64,000 nucleotides of DNA from assembly GCF_900167435.1 (NCBI RefSeq), contig NZ_FUWS01000007.1, positions 260,994-324,993 on the forward strand, in the 5' to 3' direction. The position numbers and the translations under genes were made by a program. The notes beneath the pieces are model-generated. The model had not been told where the DNA came from and did no database searches. It worked only from the letters and a program-made list of their open reading frames with translations. Origin of the DNA: Marinactinospora thermotolerans DSM 45154 (GTDB lineage Bacteria; Actinomycetota; Actinomycetes; Streptosporangiales; Streptosporangiaceae). Below are positions 49,035 to 57,380 of the stretch, one piece after another. Position 1 is the stretch's first letter. Each line of letters opens with the position of its first letter.

Positions 49035-49631
49035 TCACACCAGCTCCCGGCGGGGGTTGCGGGGCGGTGCGGTCATCGACATCCGGATGACCGCGGGCAG
49101 CCGTTCCAGTTCCAGCGAGGTACGCAGGTCGTCCAGTGCCTCGGCGCGAATCCGGCGCCACACCGCCGAAGCGTCGGCGTCGTCGTTGAGTGTCAGGTCC
49201 ACCCTCAGCTGCGGGTCGACCCCCGACTCGGTGATGTGGGCCCGGGCCCTGCGGACCCCCGCGTAGTCGCCGATCTCCTCCTCGAAGACCGAACGCGCCA
49301 CCCCCGCGGGCATCTCGGTGGTTCCGCCCTCGTCGCCGGGGTCCATCCGCAACCGGCCCACCGTGTCGGTCCGCCCCTGGACGACCAGCCAGCGCAACGC
49401 CAACAGCGCCACGACGATGGCGACGGCGGCGACGACGTAGGGCACCCAAGGGCGTCGCAGGCCGTCCACGATGGGGGCGCCCACCAGCGCCGAACGCGCG
49501 GGGCCGACACCGAACAGGCCCCACCCGGTCGCCAACGCCGCCGCGCCCGCCAGCACGAGCAGCAGTCCCACAAGGGCCAGCCCCCACCGGTTACCACGCG
49601 CGGATCTGCGCGCCCTCTTCCCTACCGTCAT
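49035..49631 (-). CDS. AmaP-like membrane anchor with Asp23-type region
   Basis: The 198-aa protein has two transmembrane segments (about residues 16-37 and 64-84) with a loop between them and a C-terminal cytoplasmic domain (GVARSVFEEEIGDYAGVRRARAHIT, LRVDLTLNDDADAS) resembling AmaP, the anchor that recruits Asp23 to the membrane. It is the last gene of the cluster, with a 6-bp gap to the preceding gene. Confidence 0.8.
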   Translation of the reverse strand: MTVGKRARRSARGNRWGLALVGLLLVLAGAAALATGWGLFGVGPARSALVGAPIVDGLRRPWVPYVVAAVAIVVALLALRWLVVQGRTDTVGRLRMDPGDEGGTTEMPAGVARSVFEEEIGDYAGVRRARAHITESGVDPQLRVDLTLNDDADASAVWRRIRAEALDDLRTSLELERLPAVIRMSMTAPPRNPRRELV

Positions 49632-49637
49632 CGACCA

Positions 49638-50243
49638 TCACGCCTTCGCGTACCGTACCTGTGCACGTACTTTCGGTTTGCGGACCGGATCCAGTTCGTC
49701 GAGTCGTCCCTGAACGGCCGCGCGCACTTGCGCGGGCAGATCGCCGGCGTGACGCAGCACGGTCTCGGCGCGCACCTTGACCCGGCGCCGGCCGACCCGG
49801 ACGGACGCCCCGCGCACCCCGTCCACCTCGCATGCCGCGGCGGTCAGGGCACGGCGCATTCCCGCCCGGGAGAGCCCAACGACCAGAGCGGGATCGTCGG
49901 TGCGCAGCACCGTCCAGCGTCCCCGTCCCGGTACCAGGGCCAACGAGATCAGCACCAGACCGATCAACGCGAGTACGGCGGAGGCCACCTGGACCGACGG
50001 GTCGTTCCAGCGGGCGCTGCCCGCGTAGTCGGCGGCCTTGTCGACGGGCAGGATCCGCAAAGGGCTGCCGACGAGTGTCGATATGACCTCGGCGGCGGCC
50101 AGGCCGGCCACCGCCACGATGAGCGCACCGACGATGAACGCCGGCCAGGAACGGCGCGGCCGGAAGGTGTGCACGGCCACGCGGCGCGCTCGCCGGGTGG
50201 TGGCCGGGTCCGGCCGGGTCAACGCGTCCTCCACTGTCGTCAT
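49638..50243 (-). CDS. Asp23-cluster membrane protein (DUF6286-like)
   Basis: The 201-aa protein has two transmembrane segments (about 32-55 and 86-106) joined by an extracytoplasmic loop with SARWNDPSVQVAS, and a C-terminal basic domain (GASVRVGRRRVKVRAETVLRHAGDL) like the beta-strand/helix unit of Asp23 relatives. Its position among alkaline-shock genes suggests a membrane scaffold role. The family name is tentative. Confidence 0.75.
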   Translation of the reverse strand: MTTVEDALTRPDPATTRRARRVAVHTFRPRRSWPAFIVGALIVAVAGLAAAEVISTLVGSPLRILPVDKAADYAGSARWNDPSVQVASAVLALIGLVLISLALVPGRGRWTVLRTDDPALVVGLSRAGMRRALTAAACEVDGVRGASVRVGRRRVKVRAETVLRHAGDLPAQVRAAVQGRLDELDPVRKPKVRAQVRYAKA

Positions 50244-50306
50244 GTGCTCCCCCTCCTTTCCGAAGCCGGCTCGCCGCCGGCTTCCTCGTCGTGTGCGGCC
50301 GGGCGG

Positions 50307-50702
50307 TCAATCCGCGCGCCCGTCCCGTACCAGGCCGGTGATCTCGATGTCGATGTGGCGCACCGTGAGCCCGGTGGTCTGTTCGACCCGCTCCCGCACG
50401 TGTTCCCGTACTTCGCGGGCCGTCGAACGGACCGGGGCGGGGTAGCGCACCGCGATCCCCAGACGCAACGACACCGTTGTGCCGTTGATCCGGGCGCTGG
50501 CCTTGGCCGGGCGGGACGAGGAACCGAGCAGGGCGGTGACCCCGCCGCCCACCCGGCGTGTCCCTCCGACCTCCGCCGCCGCCCGAGCCGCGATCTTGGC
50601 GACGACCCGTTCGGGAATGGTGGTGCTGCCCCTCTGTTCGGGCTCGGCGGGGCGGGGGCGTTGCCGGGGCACCGTCCGTGGCGGTGCGGCCGTCGTGCTC
50701 AT
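50307..50702 (-). CDS. Asp23/Gls24 family envelope stress protein
   Basis: The 131-aa protein has the Asp23 domain: TTIPERVVAKIAARAAAEVGGTRRVGGG, then beta strands (KASARINGTTVSLRLGIAVRYP) and a helix with VREHVRERVEQTTGLTVRHIDIEITGL. These proteins coat the inner membrane face in Firmicutes under cell-wall stress. It is one of three such domains in this cluster. Confidence 0.88.
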   Translation of the reverse strand: MSTTAAPPRTVPRQRPRPAEPEQRGSTTIPERVVAKIAARAAAEVGGTRRVGGGVTALLGSSSRPAKASARINGTTVSLRLGIAVRYPAPVRSTAREVREHVRERVEQTTGLTVRHIDIEITGLVRDGRAD

Positions 50703-50724
50703 TGCTGTCTCCGATCCGGCGGCG

Positions 50725-50898
50725 TCAGGACGAGCGCCGCGTGAACAGGCCGACGAGGTCGATCTCGCCCTCGAACGCGCGCCCCGCCAGGAATCCCAGT
50801 ACTCCGAGCACCAGGACCAAGGCGAACGCCTCGAAACCGCCGAACGCGCCGGCGAGCCCCAGTAGCGACCCGAAGGCCAGTCCCACGATCGGCCACAT
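50725..50898 (-). CDS. Small double-helix membrane protein of the Asp23 cluster
   Basis: The 57-aa protein consists of a hydrophobic stretch with two short segments (WPIVGLAFGSLLGLAGAFGG, then ALVLVLGVLGFLAGRAF) and a short charged tail. DUF2273/GlsB-like small anchors occupy this place in other Asp23 clusters. GGAGGGGCC lies before ATG 50898. Confidence 0.75.
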   Translation of the reverse strand: MWPIVGLAFGSLLGLAGAFGGFEAFALVLVLGVLGFLAGRAFEGEIDLVGLFTRRSS

Positions 50899-50939
50899 GG
50901 CCCCTCCTCCAGTTCGGTGAGTGTTACTGCGCCGCCCCG

Positions 50940-51179
50940 TCAACGCAGCCGGCGGGCACGGGCGCGGCGGCGGCGCCTGCGGCGCACCGCCTCGGCCAGA
51001 TGGCCGAGGGGACCCCGTGGCGCGCGGTGGATCTCGATGTGGGTTCGGCCGTCGACCGGGGCGCGGGACGTCGTTCCGCGCAGGCGCGCCAACCCCAGGG
51101 CGAACGCCTCGGGGTCGCCCCCCACGTCGGGATGGTTGCGGCGAACCCAGTCGCGCAGGGCCCTGCGGTCGGTGTTCAT
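50940..51179 (-). CDS. Small basic protein with DnaJ-like HPD motif
   Basis: The 79-aa protein contains VRRNHPDVGGDPEAFALGLARL, which looks like the loop and third helix of a J-domain (HPD with a following G-D). A strongly basic Arg-rich tail follows. It is too short for a full J-domain because the first helices are abbreviated. The ATG overlaps the stop of the next upstream gene as ATGA. Role unknown. Confidence 0.7.
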   Translation of the reverse strand: MNTDRRALRDWVRRNHPDVGGDPEAFALGLARLRGTTSRAPVDGRTHIEIHRAPRGPLGHLAEAVRRRRRRRARARRLR

Positions 51180-51490
51180 GTCCGTGCCCCCTCCGGTGGG
51201 GGGACGACGTCCTCGATCGACACGTCGATCCTGCGTCCACGGGCCAGCGGCGCGATCTCCGCACGCAGGTCGGCGGCGAGCTGTGGCAGCGGACGCCCGT
51301 AGCGCACCACCACGCCGACCTCCACGCTGTCGGGCCGCAACGCCACCCCCTCGATGCGCCCGCCCACGACAGGGGTGGTGACCGTGCCGAACCTGCCCGC
51401 GGACAGGGCGGCGACGTCGGGAAGCCCGCGCAGCCGATCGGCGATGCGCCGTGTCACGTCCTCGACGGAATCGGTTCCGGCGCCCGTCAC
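51176..51490 (-). CDS. Asp23-like protein (short)
   Basis: The 104-aa protein has an N-terminal helix (DSVEDVTRRIADRLRGLPDVAAL) and the alternating strands of an Asp23 domain (VGGRIEGVALRPDSVEVGVVVRYG), ending in a helix and RRIDVSIEDV. It is shorter than its two neighbours and lacks the GG-x-RRxGGG segment. GTG start at 51490, 4 bp after the next gene's stop. Confidence 0.8.
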   Translation of the reverse strand: MTGAGTDSVEDVTRRIADRLRGLPDVAALSAGRFGTVTTPVVGGRIEGVALRPDSVEVGVVVRYGRPLPQLAADLRAEIAPLARGRRIDVSIEDVVPPPEGART

Positions 51491-51494
51491 GGGA

Positions 51495-51983
51495 TCACCT
51501 CACCCGCGGCTCGGAGGGGGCGCTGCTGTCGTCGTCCTCCTCGTCGGGAAGGTGGATGTCACCGACGGTGATGTTCACCTCGGTGACCTCAAGACCGGTC
51601 ATCCGCTCGACACCGTTGATGACGTTGCGGCGAACCGCCGCGGCGAGGTCGGGGATGGCGACCCCGTATTCGACGATCAGGTCGATGTCGATGGCGGCCT
51701 GGCGCTCACCGACCTCGACGCTGACGCCGCGTGAGGCGTTGGTGGTGCTGCTCGCACCGGGAATCCGATCGCGCACCGCGCCGAAGGCGCGGGCCGCCCC
51801 GCCCCCCATCCGGTGGACCCCGCCGACCTCGCGCGCGGCCATGCCGGCGATCTTTGCGACGACGTGGTCGGCGATGGAGGTACGGCCACTGCTGGTCACG
51901 AGGTCGCGTGTATTGCCGCCCTGTGCGCTCGCCCCGGACTCGCGTGCCGAGGGCACCTTGGTCTCCGTCTTGGTCTCGCTCAC
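51495..51983 (-). CDS. Asp23/Gls24 family envelope stress protein
   Basis: The 162-aa protein has a Thr/Glu/Ser-rich N-terminus and then the canonical Asp23 domain: TSIADHVVAKIAGMAAREVGGVHRMGGG, VSVEVGERQAAIDIDLIVEYG, NVINGVERMTGLEVTEVNITVGDIHLP. It is the first and best-conserved gene of the cluster. GTG at 51983 is chosen because AAGGAG lies 9 bp upstream. It is divergent from an ECF sigma gene. Confidence 0.9.
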   Translation of the reverse strand: MSETKTETKVPSARESGASAQGGNTRDLVTSSGRTSIADHVVAKIAGMAAREVGGVHRMGGGAARAFGAVRDRIPGASSTTNASRGVSVEVGERQAAIDIDLIVEYGVAIPDLAAAVRRNVINGVERMTGLEVTEVNITVGDIHLPDEEDDDSSAPSEPRVR

Positions 51984-52243
51984 TGTCGTGCACTCCTTAT
52001 CGCTCGGTGGGCGTCTGTCTCGCGGCGGCGGCAACGCCCGAAGCGGGCGGCCGGTCGCGTGCGGAAGCCGCCCTCGACCGCTTCACCTATGAGGACACGG
52101 CACGGGCCGATCTCCTCACGCCCGATTCGGCGTGATCCACGCCACATCGTCATCGAACGCGAACTGAAGCGACTTCACCGCATCGGAACTCAATGTAGTT
52201 GATCGGACGCTTAAAGTAACGTTGGGACGGCGCGCACAAGGAG

Positions 52244-52801
52244 GTGGCGGACAGCCAGATGGAGGATCGACCACTCTCCCCGGACGCGACGCTGGCCGAA
52301 CGCGCCCAGGACGGCGACACCGGCGCGTTCGACACCCTGCTCCGTCGCCACCAGGACACCGTCTACCGGATCGCGCTGCGCGTCCTCGGCGACGCGGCCG
52401 ACGCCGCAGACACCGCCCAGGAGGCCTTGATCACGGCCTGGCGGAAACTACCCGAGCTGGAGAACACCGCGGTGTTCTCCGCGTGGCTCTACCGGATCGT
52501 CACCAATCGGGCGCTCAACGCCGTCCGGTCCCGCATCCCCGCCGCGCCCATCGACGAGGGGCTGCCCACCGCCGCGCCGGGGCCCGAGCACCAGTCCATG
52601 GCCTCACAACTGCGGGGCGCGCTGACTCGGGCGCTGGCCAACCTGCCCCCGGGGCAGCGCGCGTGTTGGATACTGCGCGAACTGGAAGGAATGAGCTATG
52701 AGGAGATAGCGCAGATCGTCAACGCGACCCCGACCGCCGTACGCGGCCGCATCCACCGCGCCCGTACCCACCTCGTGGAGGCGCTACGTCTATGGCGGTA
52801 G
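52244..52801 (+). CDS. ECF-type RNA polymerase sigma factor
   Basis: The 185-aa protein has sigma region 2 (FDTLLRRHQDTVYRIALRVLGDAADAADTAQEALITAWRKL) and region 4 (LANLPPGQRACWILRELEGMSYEEIAQIVNATPTAVRGRIHRAR). The GTG at 52244 directly follows AAGGAG; ATG 52259 is an alternative. It overlaps the next gene by 10 bp and is divergent from the Asp23 cluster, so it probably controls that cluster and itself. Confidence 0.92.
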   Translation: MADSQMEDRPLSPDATLAERAQDGDTGAFDTLLRRHQDTVYRIALRVLGDAADAADTAQEALITAWRKLPELENTAVFSAWLYRIVTNRALNAVRSRIPAAPIDEGLPTAAPGPEHQSMASQLRGALTRALANLPPGQRACWILRELEGMSYEEIAQIVNATPTAVRGRIHRARTHLVEALRLWR

Positions 52802-53328
52802 AGCCCACTGACCACGACCGCCTGCCCTGCGGCACCGATCTGACCACGCTCGCCGGCCATCTGGCCGAGGGAGCGCTGACCGCGCACGAGCGGAATTGCT
52901 CTCACTGCCGCGGGGCCGTGCGGAGACTGCGCGCGCTGGACAGCGCACGCGACGACCTCGCCTCCGAGTCGGTCTCCGCGCCGCCGCAACTGCTCGACGA
53001 GGTCATGCGTGTCGTCCGCACCGAGGGGCGGCCTGGTCGTGCCCTGCCCGTCCCGCCGGAGCAGCACGGTGTCACACGGGTGCGCGAGCCCGCCGCGGCG
53101 CGGATCCTGCGAACGGCCGCCGAGACGGTCGGCGGCATCAGTGTCGGCCGCTGCCGTATCAGCGAGGAGGACGAGGGCCTGAGCGTTCTCCTGACGGCTC
53201 GGGTCGAGACCGGCGCCGCCATCCCCGAACTCGCCGAAGCGGCCCGGCGGGCCGTGCGCGACGCCGCCAGGCACCAGCTGGGCTGGACGTTGATCCGCGT
53301 GGACGTCGAGGTCGTCGACCTGTCCTGA
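52792..53328 (+). CDS. Anti-sigma-like protein: zinc motif fused to Asp23-like domain
   Basis: The 178-aa protein has an N-terminal H-x3-C-x2-C motif (His32, Cys36, Cys39 in LTAHERNCSHCRGAV), the ZAS zinc signature of anti-sigma factors. The C-terminal part (RILRTAAETVGGISVGRCRISEEDEGLSVLLTARVETGA, then RAVRDAARHQLGWTLIRVDVEVVDL) follows the helix-strand-strand-helix-strand layout of an Asp23 domain. There is no transmembrane segment. It overlaps the ECF sigma gene by 10 bp, the classic sigma/anti-sigma arrangement. The fusion suggests that Asp23-type contacts or assembly could relay envelope status to the sigma factor. Confidence 0.78.
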   Translation: MAVEPTDHDRLPCGTDLTTLAGHLAEGALTAHERNCSHCRGAVRRLRALDSARDDLASESVSAPPQLLDEVMRVVRTEGRPGRALPVPPEQHGVTRVREPAAARILRTAAETVGGISVGRCRISEEDEGLSVLLTARVETGAAIPELAEAARRAVRDAARHQLGWTLIRVDVEVVDLS

Positions 53329-53346
53329 GCTATGCGGACCGGCGTC

Positions 53347-54204
53347 TCAGCGGAAGACGACGGTCTTCGCCCCGTTGAGCAGAACCCGTCGCTCGGCGTG
53401 CCAGCCCACCGCGCGTGCCAGCGCCACCGATTCGAGGTCCCGGCCCACGGCCGCCAGACGCTCGGGGCTGTAGGTGTGGTCGACCCGCGCGATCTCCTGC
53501 TCGATGATGGGTCCCTCGTCCAGGTCGGCGGTGACGTAGTGCGCGGTCGCACCGATCAGCTTCACCCCCCGGGCGTGCGCCTGGTGGTAGGGGCGGGCCC
53601 CCTTGAAGCTGGGCAGGAATGAGTGGTGGATGTTGATGATCCGTCCCGCCATCTTCTGGCACAACTCCTCCGAGAGCACCTGCATGTAACGGGCCAGGAC
53701 CACCAGGTCCACACCGTAGGAGTCGACCAGGCCGAGCAGCCTGGCCTCGGCCTGGGGCTTGGTCTCGGGCGTCACCGGCAGGTGGTGGAAGTCCACCCCG
53801 TAGGAACGCGCGAGGAACTCCAGGTCGGGATGGTTGGAGACGACCGCGGCGATCTCGACGTCGAGCAGGCCGCTTCGCTGCCGGTAGAGCAGGTCGTTGA
53901 GGCAGTGCCCGAACTTCGACACCATGACGAGCATGCGCGGGCGCACGCCGCGCCGCCACAGCTCCCACTCCATCGCGAACTCCCCGGCCAGTCCGGCCAG
54001 CGCCGCGCGCAGCTCGTCCTCCCCGGGGGCCTCCCGCCCCGCCTCGAACTGCACCCGCAGGAAGAAGCGTCCGGTGTAGTGGTCTCCGTACTGCTGGCTC
54101 TCGGTGATGTTGCATCCGTTTCCGGCCAGCAGGGTCGCCACAGCAGCGACGATTCCGCGGGCGTCGGGGCACGACAGGGTCAGCACGTACTCGTGGTCGG
54201 TCAT
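53347..54204 (-). CDS. purU: Formyltetrahydrofolate deformylase
   Basis: The 285-aa protein has an N-terminal ACT domain (YVLTLSCPDARGIVAAVATLL, with CNITESQQYGD) and a formyltransferase-like domain with the catalytic set NIHHSFLPSFKGARPYHQA and the late DLDEGPI. It hydrolyses 10-formyl-THF to formate and THF, supplying formate and balancing one-carbon units. This fits the glycine cleavage and SHMT genes elsewhere in the window. Confidence 0.95.
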   Translation of the reverse strand: MTDHEYVLTLSCPDARGIVAAVATLLAGNGCNITESQQYGDHYTGRFFLRVQFEAGREAPGEDELRAALAGLAGEFAMEWELWRRGVRPRMLVMVSKFGHCLNDLLYRQRSGLLDVEIAAVVSNHPDLEFLARSYGVDFHHLPVTPETKPQAEARLLGLVDSYGVDLVVLARYMQVLSEELCQKMAGRIINIHHSFLPSFKGARPYHQAHARGVKLIGATAHYVTADLDEGPIIEQEIARVDHTYSPERLAAVGRDLESVALARAVGWHAERRVLLNGAKTVVFR

Positions 54205-54314
54205 GGCCAGGAAACTCCAAAGTCAGCAGCCGTGAAGTTCCAGGTTATCCGCGTGCCCACGCCTCGATGACGGGAATCGCCGGAAGGAGCCGAGGATCAT
54301 ACGTGAAGAAGTTT

Positions 54315-54320
54315 CATAAT
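54315..54320 (+). promoter_or_regulatory. Possible -10 element CATAAT
   Basis: CATAAT lies 19 bp before the ATG of the next gene in a short AT-rich patch, implying a very short 5' leader. Confidence 0.35.
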
Positions 54321-54338
54321 CTGTGGCATGCTCCCCAC

Positions 54339-55532
54339 ATGAGCAGCGCTCGCGAACGCTACGAAGCGGCGACCCGCCACCTCCACCCTCCCTTCGCCGT
54401 CCTCGACCTGGCCGCGTTCCACGCGAACGCCGCCGACCTCGCCCGGCGCGCCGCCGGCACCCCCATCCGCGTCGTCAGCAAGTCCATCCGTTGCCGGCAC
54501 CTCCTCCGCGAAGCCCTCGCCCTCCCCGGCTTCAGCGGCCTCATGGCCTTCACCCTCCCCGAAGCCCTGTGGCTGGCGCGCGACGGTGTCTGCGACGACA
54601 TCCTCGTCGCCTACCCCACCGCCGACACCAACGCCATCGCCGAACTCGCCGCCCACCCCGACACGGCCCGCGGCGTCACCCTCATGGTGGACGATGTCGC
54701 CCACCTCGACCTGATCACCGCCGCCGCGCCGGACCCGGCCCATCCCATCAAGGTCTGCATCGACATCGACACCAGCTGGCAGCCCCTCGGCCCGCGCACC
54801 CGGATCGGAGCCCTGCGCTCCCCCGTACGCACCCCCGCCCAGGCCGCCGCGCTCGCCCGCGCGATCAGCCGAGACCCCCGGCTCCACCTCGACGGGATCA
54901 TGGCCTATGAGGCCCAGATCGCCGGAGTCGGCGACAACCCGCCGGGACGCCCCGGCTACGGCCGGCTCCTGCGCTGGGTCCAGCGGCACTCCCGAACCGA
55001 GCTCGCCCGCCGCCGCGCCGCCATCGTCAACGCCGTCCGCGACGTCGCCGACCTGCGCTTCGTCAACGGAGGTGGAACCGGCAGCCTGCACACCACCCGC
55101 CGCGAACGGGCCATCACCGAACTGGCCGCGGGTTCCGGCTTCTACCAGCCCACCCTGTTCGACCACTACCGCGGCTTCAGTGGACGGCCCGCCGCCCTGT
55201 TCGCGCTCCCGGTCGTCCGCCGCCCCGCTCCCGGCGCGGTCACCGTCCTGGGCGGCGGCTACCCCGCCTCCGGCACCGCGGACCTCACCCGGCTGCCCAG
55301 CCCGCACCTCCCGGCCGGTCTCTCCCTCTCCCCCACCGAAGGCGCCGGCGAGGTCCAGACCCCGCTTCTCGGCGCCTCCGCCGCCTCCCTGTCCATCGGC
55401 GACCGGGTGTGGCTGCGCCACGCCAAGGCCGGGGAGCTGTGCGAGCGCTTCGCCGAGCTCCACCTCATCGACGGGGACCGGCTCGTCGCCACCGTCCCCA
55501 CCTACCGGGGCGAGGGACGGACGTTCCTCTGA
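54339..55532 (+). CDS. PLP-dependent amino acid aldolase/racemase-like protein
   Basis: The 397-aa protein has an alanine racemase N-terminal-type barrel with the PLP lysine Lys48 in IRVVSKSIR and the later HLDGIMAYEAQIAGVG. The C-terminal D-threonine/D-serine aldolase-like part ends with RHAKAGELCERFAELHLIDGD, containing the probable metal-binding residues. The exact reaction (deaminase, aldolase or dehydratase on a D-hydroxy amino acid) is not decided by the sequence. Confidence 0.82.
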   Translation: MSSARERYEAATRHLHPPFAVLDLAAFHANAADLARRAAGTPIRVVSKSIRCRHLLREALALPGFSGLMAFTLPEALWLARDGVCDDILVAYPTADTNAIAELAAHPDTARGVTLMVDDVAHLDLITAAAPDPAHPIKVCIDIDTSWQPLGPRTRIGALRSPVRTPAQAAALARAISRDPRLHLDGIMAYEAQIAGVGDNPPGRPGYGRLLRWVQRHSRTELARRRAAIVNAVRDVADLRFVNGGGTGSLHTTRRERAITELAAGSGFYQPTLFDHYRGFSGRPAALFALPVVRRPAPGAVTVLGGGYPASGTADLTRLPSPHLPAGLSLSPTEGAGEVQTPLLGASAASLSIGDRVWLRHAKAGELCERFAELHLIDGDRLVATVPTYRGEGRTFL

Positions 55533-55547
55533 GCGTGCGGGAACACG

Positions 55548-55583
55548 GAAGAGGGGAGGGACCATCCGGTCCCTCCCCTCTTC
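55548..55583. terminator. 16-bp bidirectional hairpin
   Basis: GAAGAGGGGAGGGACC pairs perfectly with 55568-55583 around ATCC, between convergent genes. Confidence 0.75.
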
Positions 55584-55589
55584 AGGGGT

Positions 55590-55994
55590 TCAGTGTCCCC
55601 GCCTCCGCCGCCAGGCGACGACGACACCGACCACCACGGCCAGGCCGACGCCCACACCCAGCGCCACGAGTTCGGGCGGCAACGGCGCCCTCGTCGAATA
55701 GGTCGTCACGACCTCGTCGTCGCCCTTGAGCCGCACACTGCCCTCGGGCGGCTCGACGACGTGGCTTCCCAGCCGGACCGCCCCCGACCCCGACACCAGC
55801 GAGCGAGCCTCCTCGACCAGGTGCTCTCCGGCCCCGCGAACCTGCTCCCAGCCTCGACGCGCCACATTGGCCGGCTTCGTGCGATCGGTGATCTCGTCGA
55901 TGGTGCGGGCCAGGCGCGCCTGGACGCGCTCGATCTCTGCCTGGACCGCCGCCGGATCCCGTCGCGCCCCTGCGGGGTCGCGTCCCTCCGTCAA
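55590..55994 (-). CDS. DUF3618-family membrane protein
   Basis: The 134-aa protein has an N-terminal DUF3618 helix (VQAEIERVQARLARTIDEITDRTKPANVARRG) and a C-terminal transmembrane segment (ELVALGVGVGLAVVVGVVVAW). TTG at 55994 has GGAAG upstream and gives the typical N-terminus. Function unknown; often found with phage-holin-like membrane proteins. It follows the phosphatidyltransferase gene by 15 bp. Confidence 0.82.
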   Translation of the reverse strand: MTEGRDPAGARRDPAAVQAEIERVQARLARTIDEITDRTKPANVARRGWEQVRGAGEHLVEEARSLVSGSGAVRLGSHVVEPPEGSVRLKGDDEVVTTYSTRAPLPPELVALGVGVGLAVVVGVVVAWRRRRGH

Positions 55995-56009
55995 AGCCGC
56001 TTCCTTCCG

Positions 56010-57077
56010 CTAGCGCAGGGTCGCCTGAGACCGATCGCCGCCCGGACCTTCCTGGCCCGTCGGCGCTTCAGGCGAGCGCGTGACGTTCAACGCGCCTTCG
56101 ATTCCGTCCACGACGCGGAAGAAGTCGCGCGTGGACAACCACAGTTTATAGACGATCGCAATCTCGAACGCGAGGAGCAAAACGCCCACGGGTACGACGA
56201 TCCAGACGATCGCGGCAGGCGCGACCGCCCCCGCCAACGGCGCGAGGATGAACACCGCCATCTGGAACTCGATGCCGCTCACCAGGTGGGTGCGGATACG
56301 CCGAACGCGCAGGAAATCCCAGAACCGCTGGTACCAGGGGAAACGCATCCGGAACTCCTGGTGCAGGTCCACCTTCGGCAGCCGCACGTCGGGCTGCTTA
56401 CCGGCGTCACGGTCGTAACGGGACTCCTTCTCCGCCTGCGTCCGCAGGATCTGCTCCAGGACCGAGATCCCGTGCCGCAGCACCGCCTGCTCGCCCGTGT
56501 CGCTCAGCGCCCCCCGATGTCCGCGCGACTCCGGCTCCAGCATGGACAGCGTGGCCCGCGCCCGCTCCAACGCCCCCGCGATGTGCGACCGCATCTCCCG
56601 GCGGACCTTGTAGACCTGCAACGCGTTGAGATAGCGCAGCATGTCGCAGAACACCACCGCCAGCGCCAGCCACACGAAGGTCACGTCGCCGGTGAGCACA
56701 TACTGTCCGCCCATCAACGCGATGGCGCACACCAGCACCCGGAACCGGTCGAACACGTAGTCCATCCACGCGCCGAACAGCGACTCCTGACCGGTCAGCC
56801 GGGCCAGCTTGCCGTCCACGCAGTCCAGCAGGAAGCAGAGGTAGTACAGCAACGCGCCGACGACCAGGAAGGGCCACCAGCCCAGGGCGAAGCAGGCCGC
56901 CGCCCCCAGACCGGACAGCAGCGCCGCCACCGTCACCTGGTTCGGGGTGATCGACGTCCGGTTCGCGACGAACCGCACCAACCGCAACGCCAATGGATCG
57001 ACCAGCCACACGGTCCACCAGGAATCGCGCGCCTTGCACACGCGCTCCTTGACCTCGTCCAATGTGAAACCGGCCAT
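56010..57077 (-). CDS. CDP-alcohol phosphatidyltransferase
   Basis: The 355-aa membrane enzyme has the complete family signature D-x2-D-G-x2-A-R-x8-G-x3-D-x3-D, with Asp85, Asp88, Asp106 and Asp110 (DCVDGKLAR and GAWMDYVFD). About six transmembrane segments are predicted, plus a long soluble insertion in the middle (residues about 170-250) not found in minimal PgsA proteins. It transfers a phosphatidyl group from CDP-diacylglycerol or an analogous donor to an alcohol. The acceptor is not evident. Confidence 0.88.
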   Translation of the reverse strand: MAGFTLDEVKERVCKARDSWWTVWLVDPLALRLVRFVANRTSITPNQVTVAALLSGLGAAACFALGWWPFLVVGALLYYLCFLLDCVDGKLARLTGQESLFGAWMDYVFDRFRVLVCAIALMGGQYVLTGDVTFVWLALAVVFCDMLRYLNALQVYKVRREMRSHIAGALERARATLSMLEPESRGHRGALSDTGEQAVLRHGISVLEQILRTQAEKESRYDRDAGKQPDVRLPKVDLHQEFRMRFPWYQRFWDFLRVRRIRTHLVSGIEFQMAVFILAPLAGAVAPAAIVWIVVPVGVLLLAFEIAIVYKLWLSTRDFFRVVDGIEGALNVTRSPEAPTGQEGPGGDRSQATLR

Positions 57078-57380
57078 CGGGGGTGCTCTCCCAACAACGC
57101 GAATCGGCAACGTCCTCCGAGCGCGCCCACCGGCCACCGGAGTGCCGCAGAGTCTACGCACCCTGGTCCCCGGCCGATCGGAGCGGACGCACGGGTTCGG
57201 ACAACCATAGGTCACCCGCCAGGCCCCTCGGCACGGAACGGGCGAACTCCACCGCACCGGCCGCACCGCCCGTTCCCTCCGCCCACCAGGGGTACACCAG
57301 CGCCACAGCGCGCCGGCGACGGCAATAGGCTGGGACGACTCGAAGGGGCCGGCACGCCCCACGACCTGGAAGGAGCCCCC

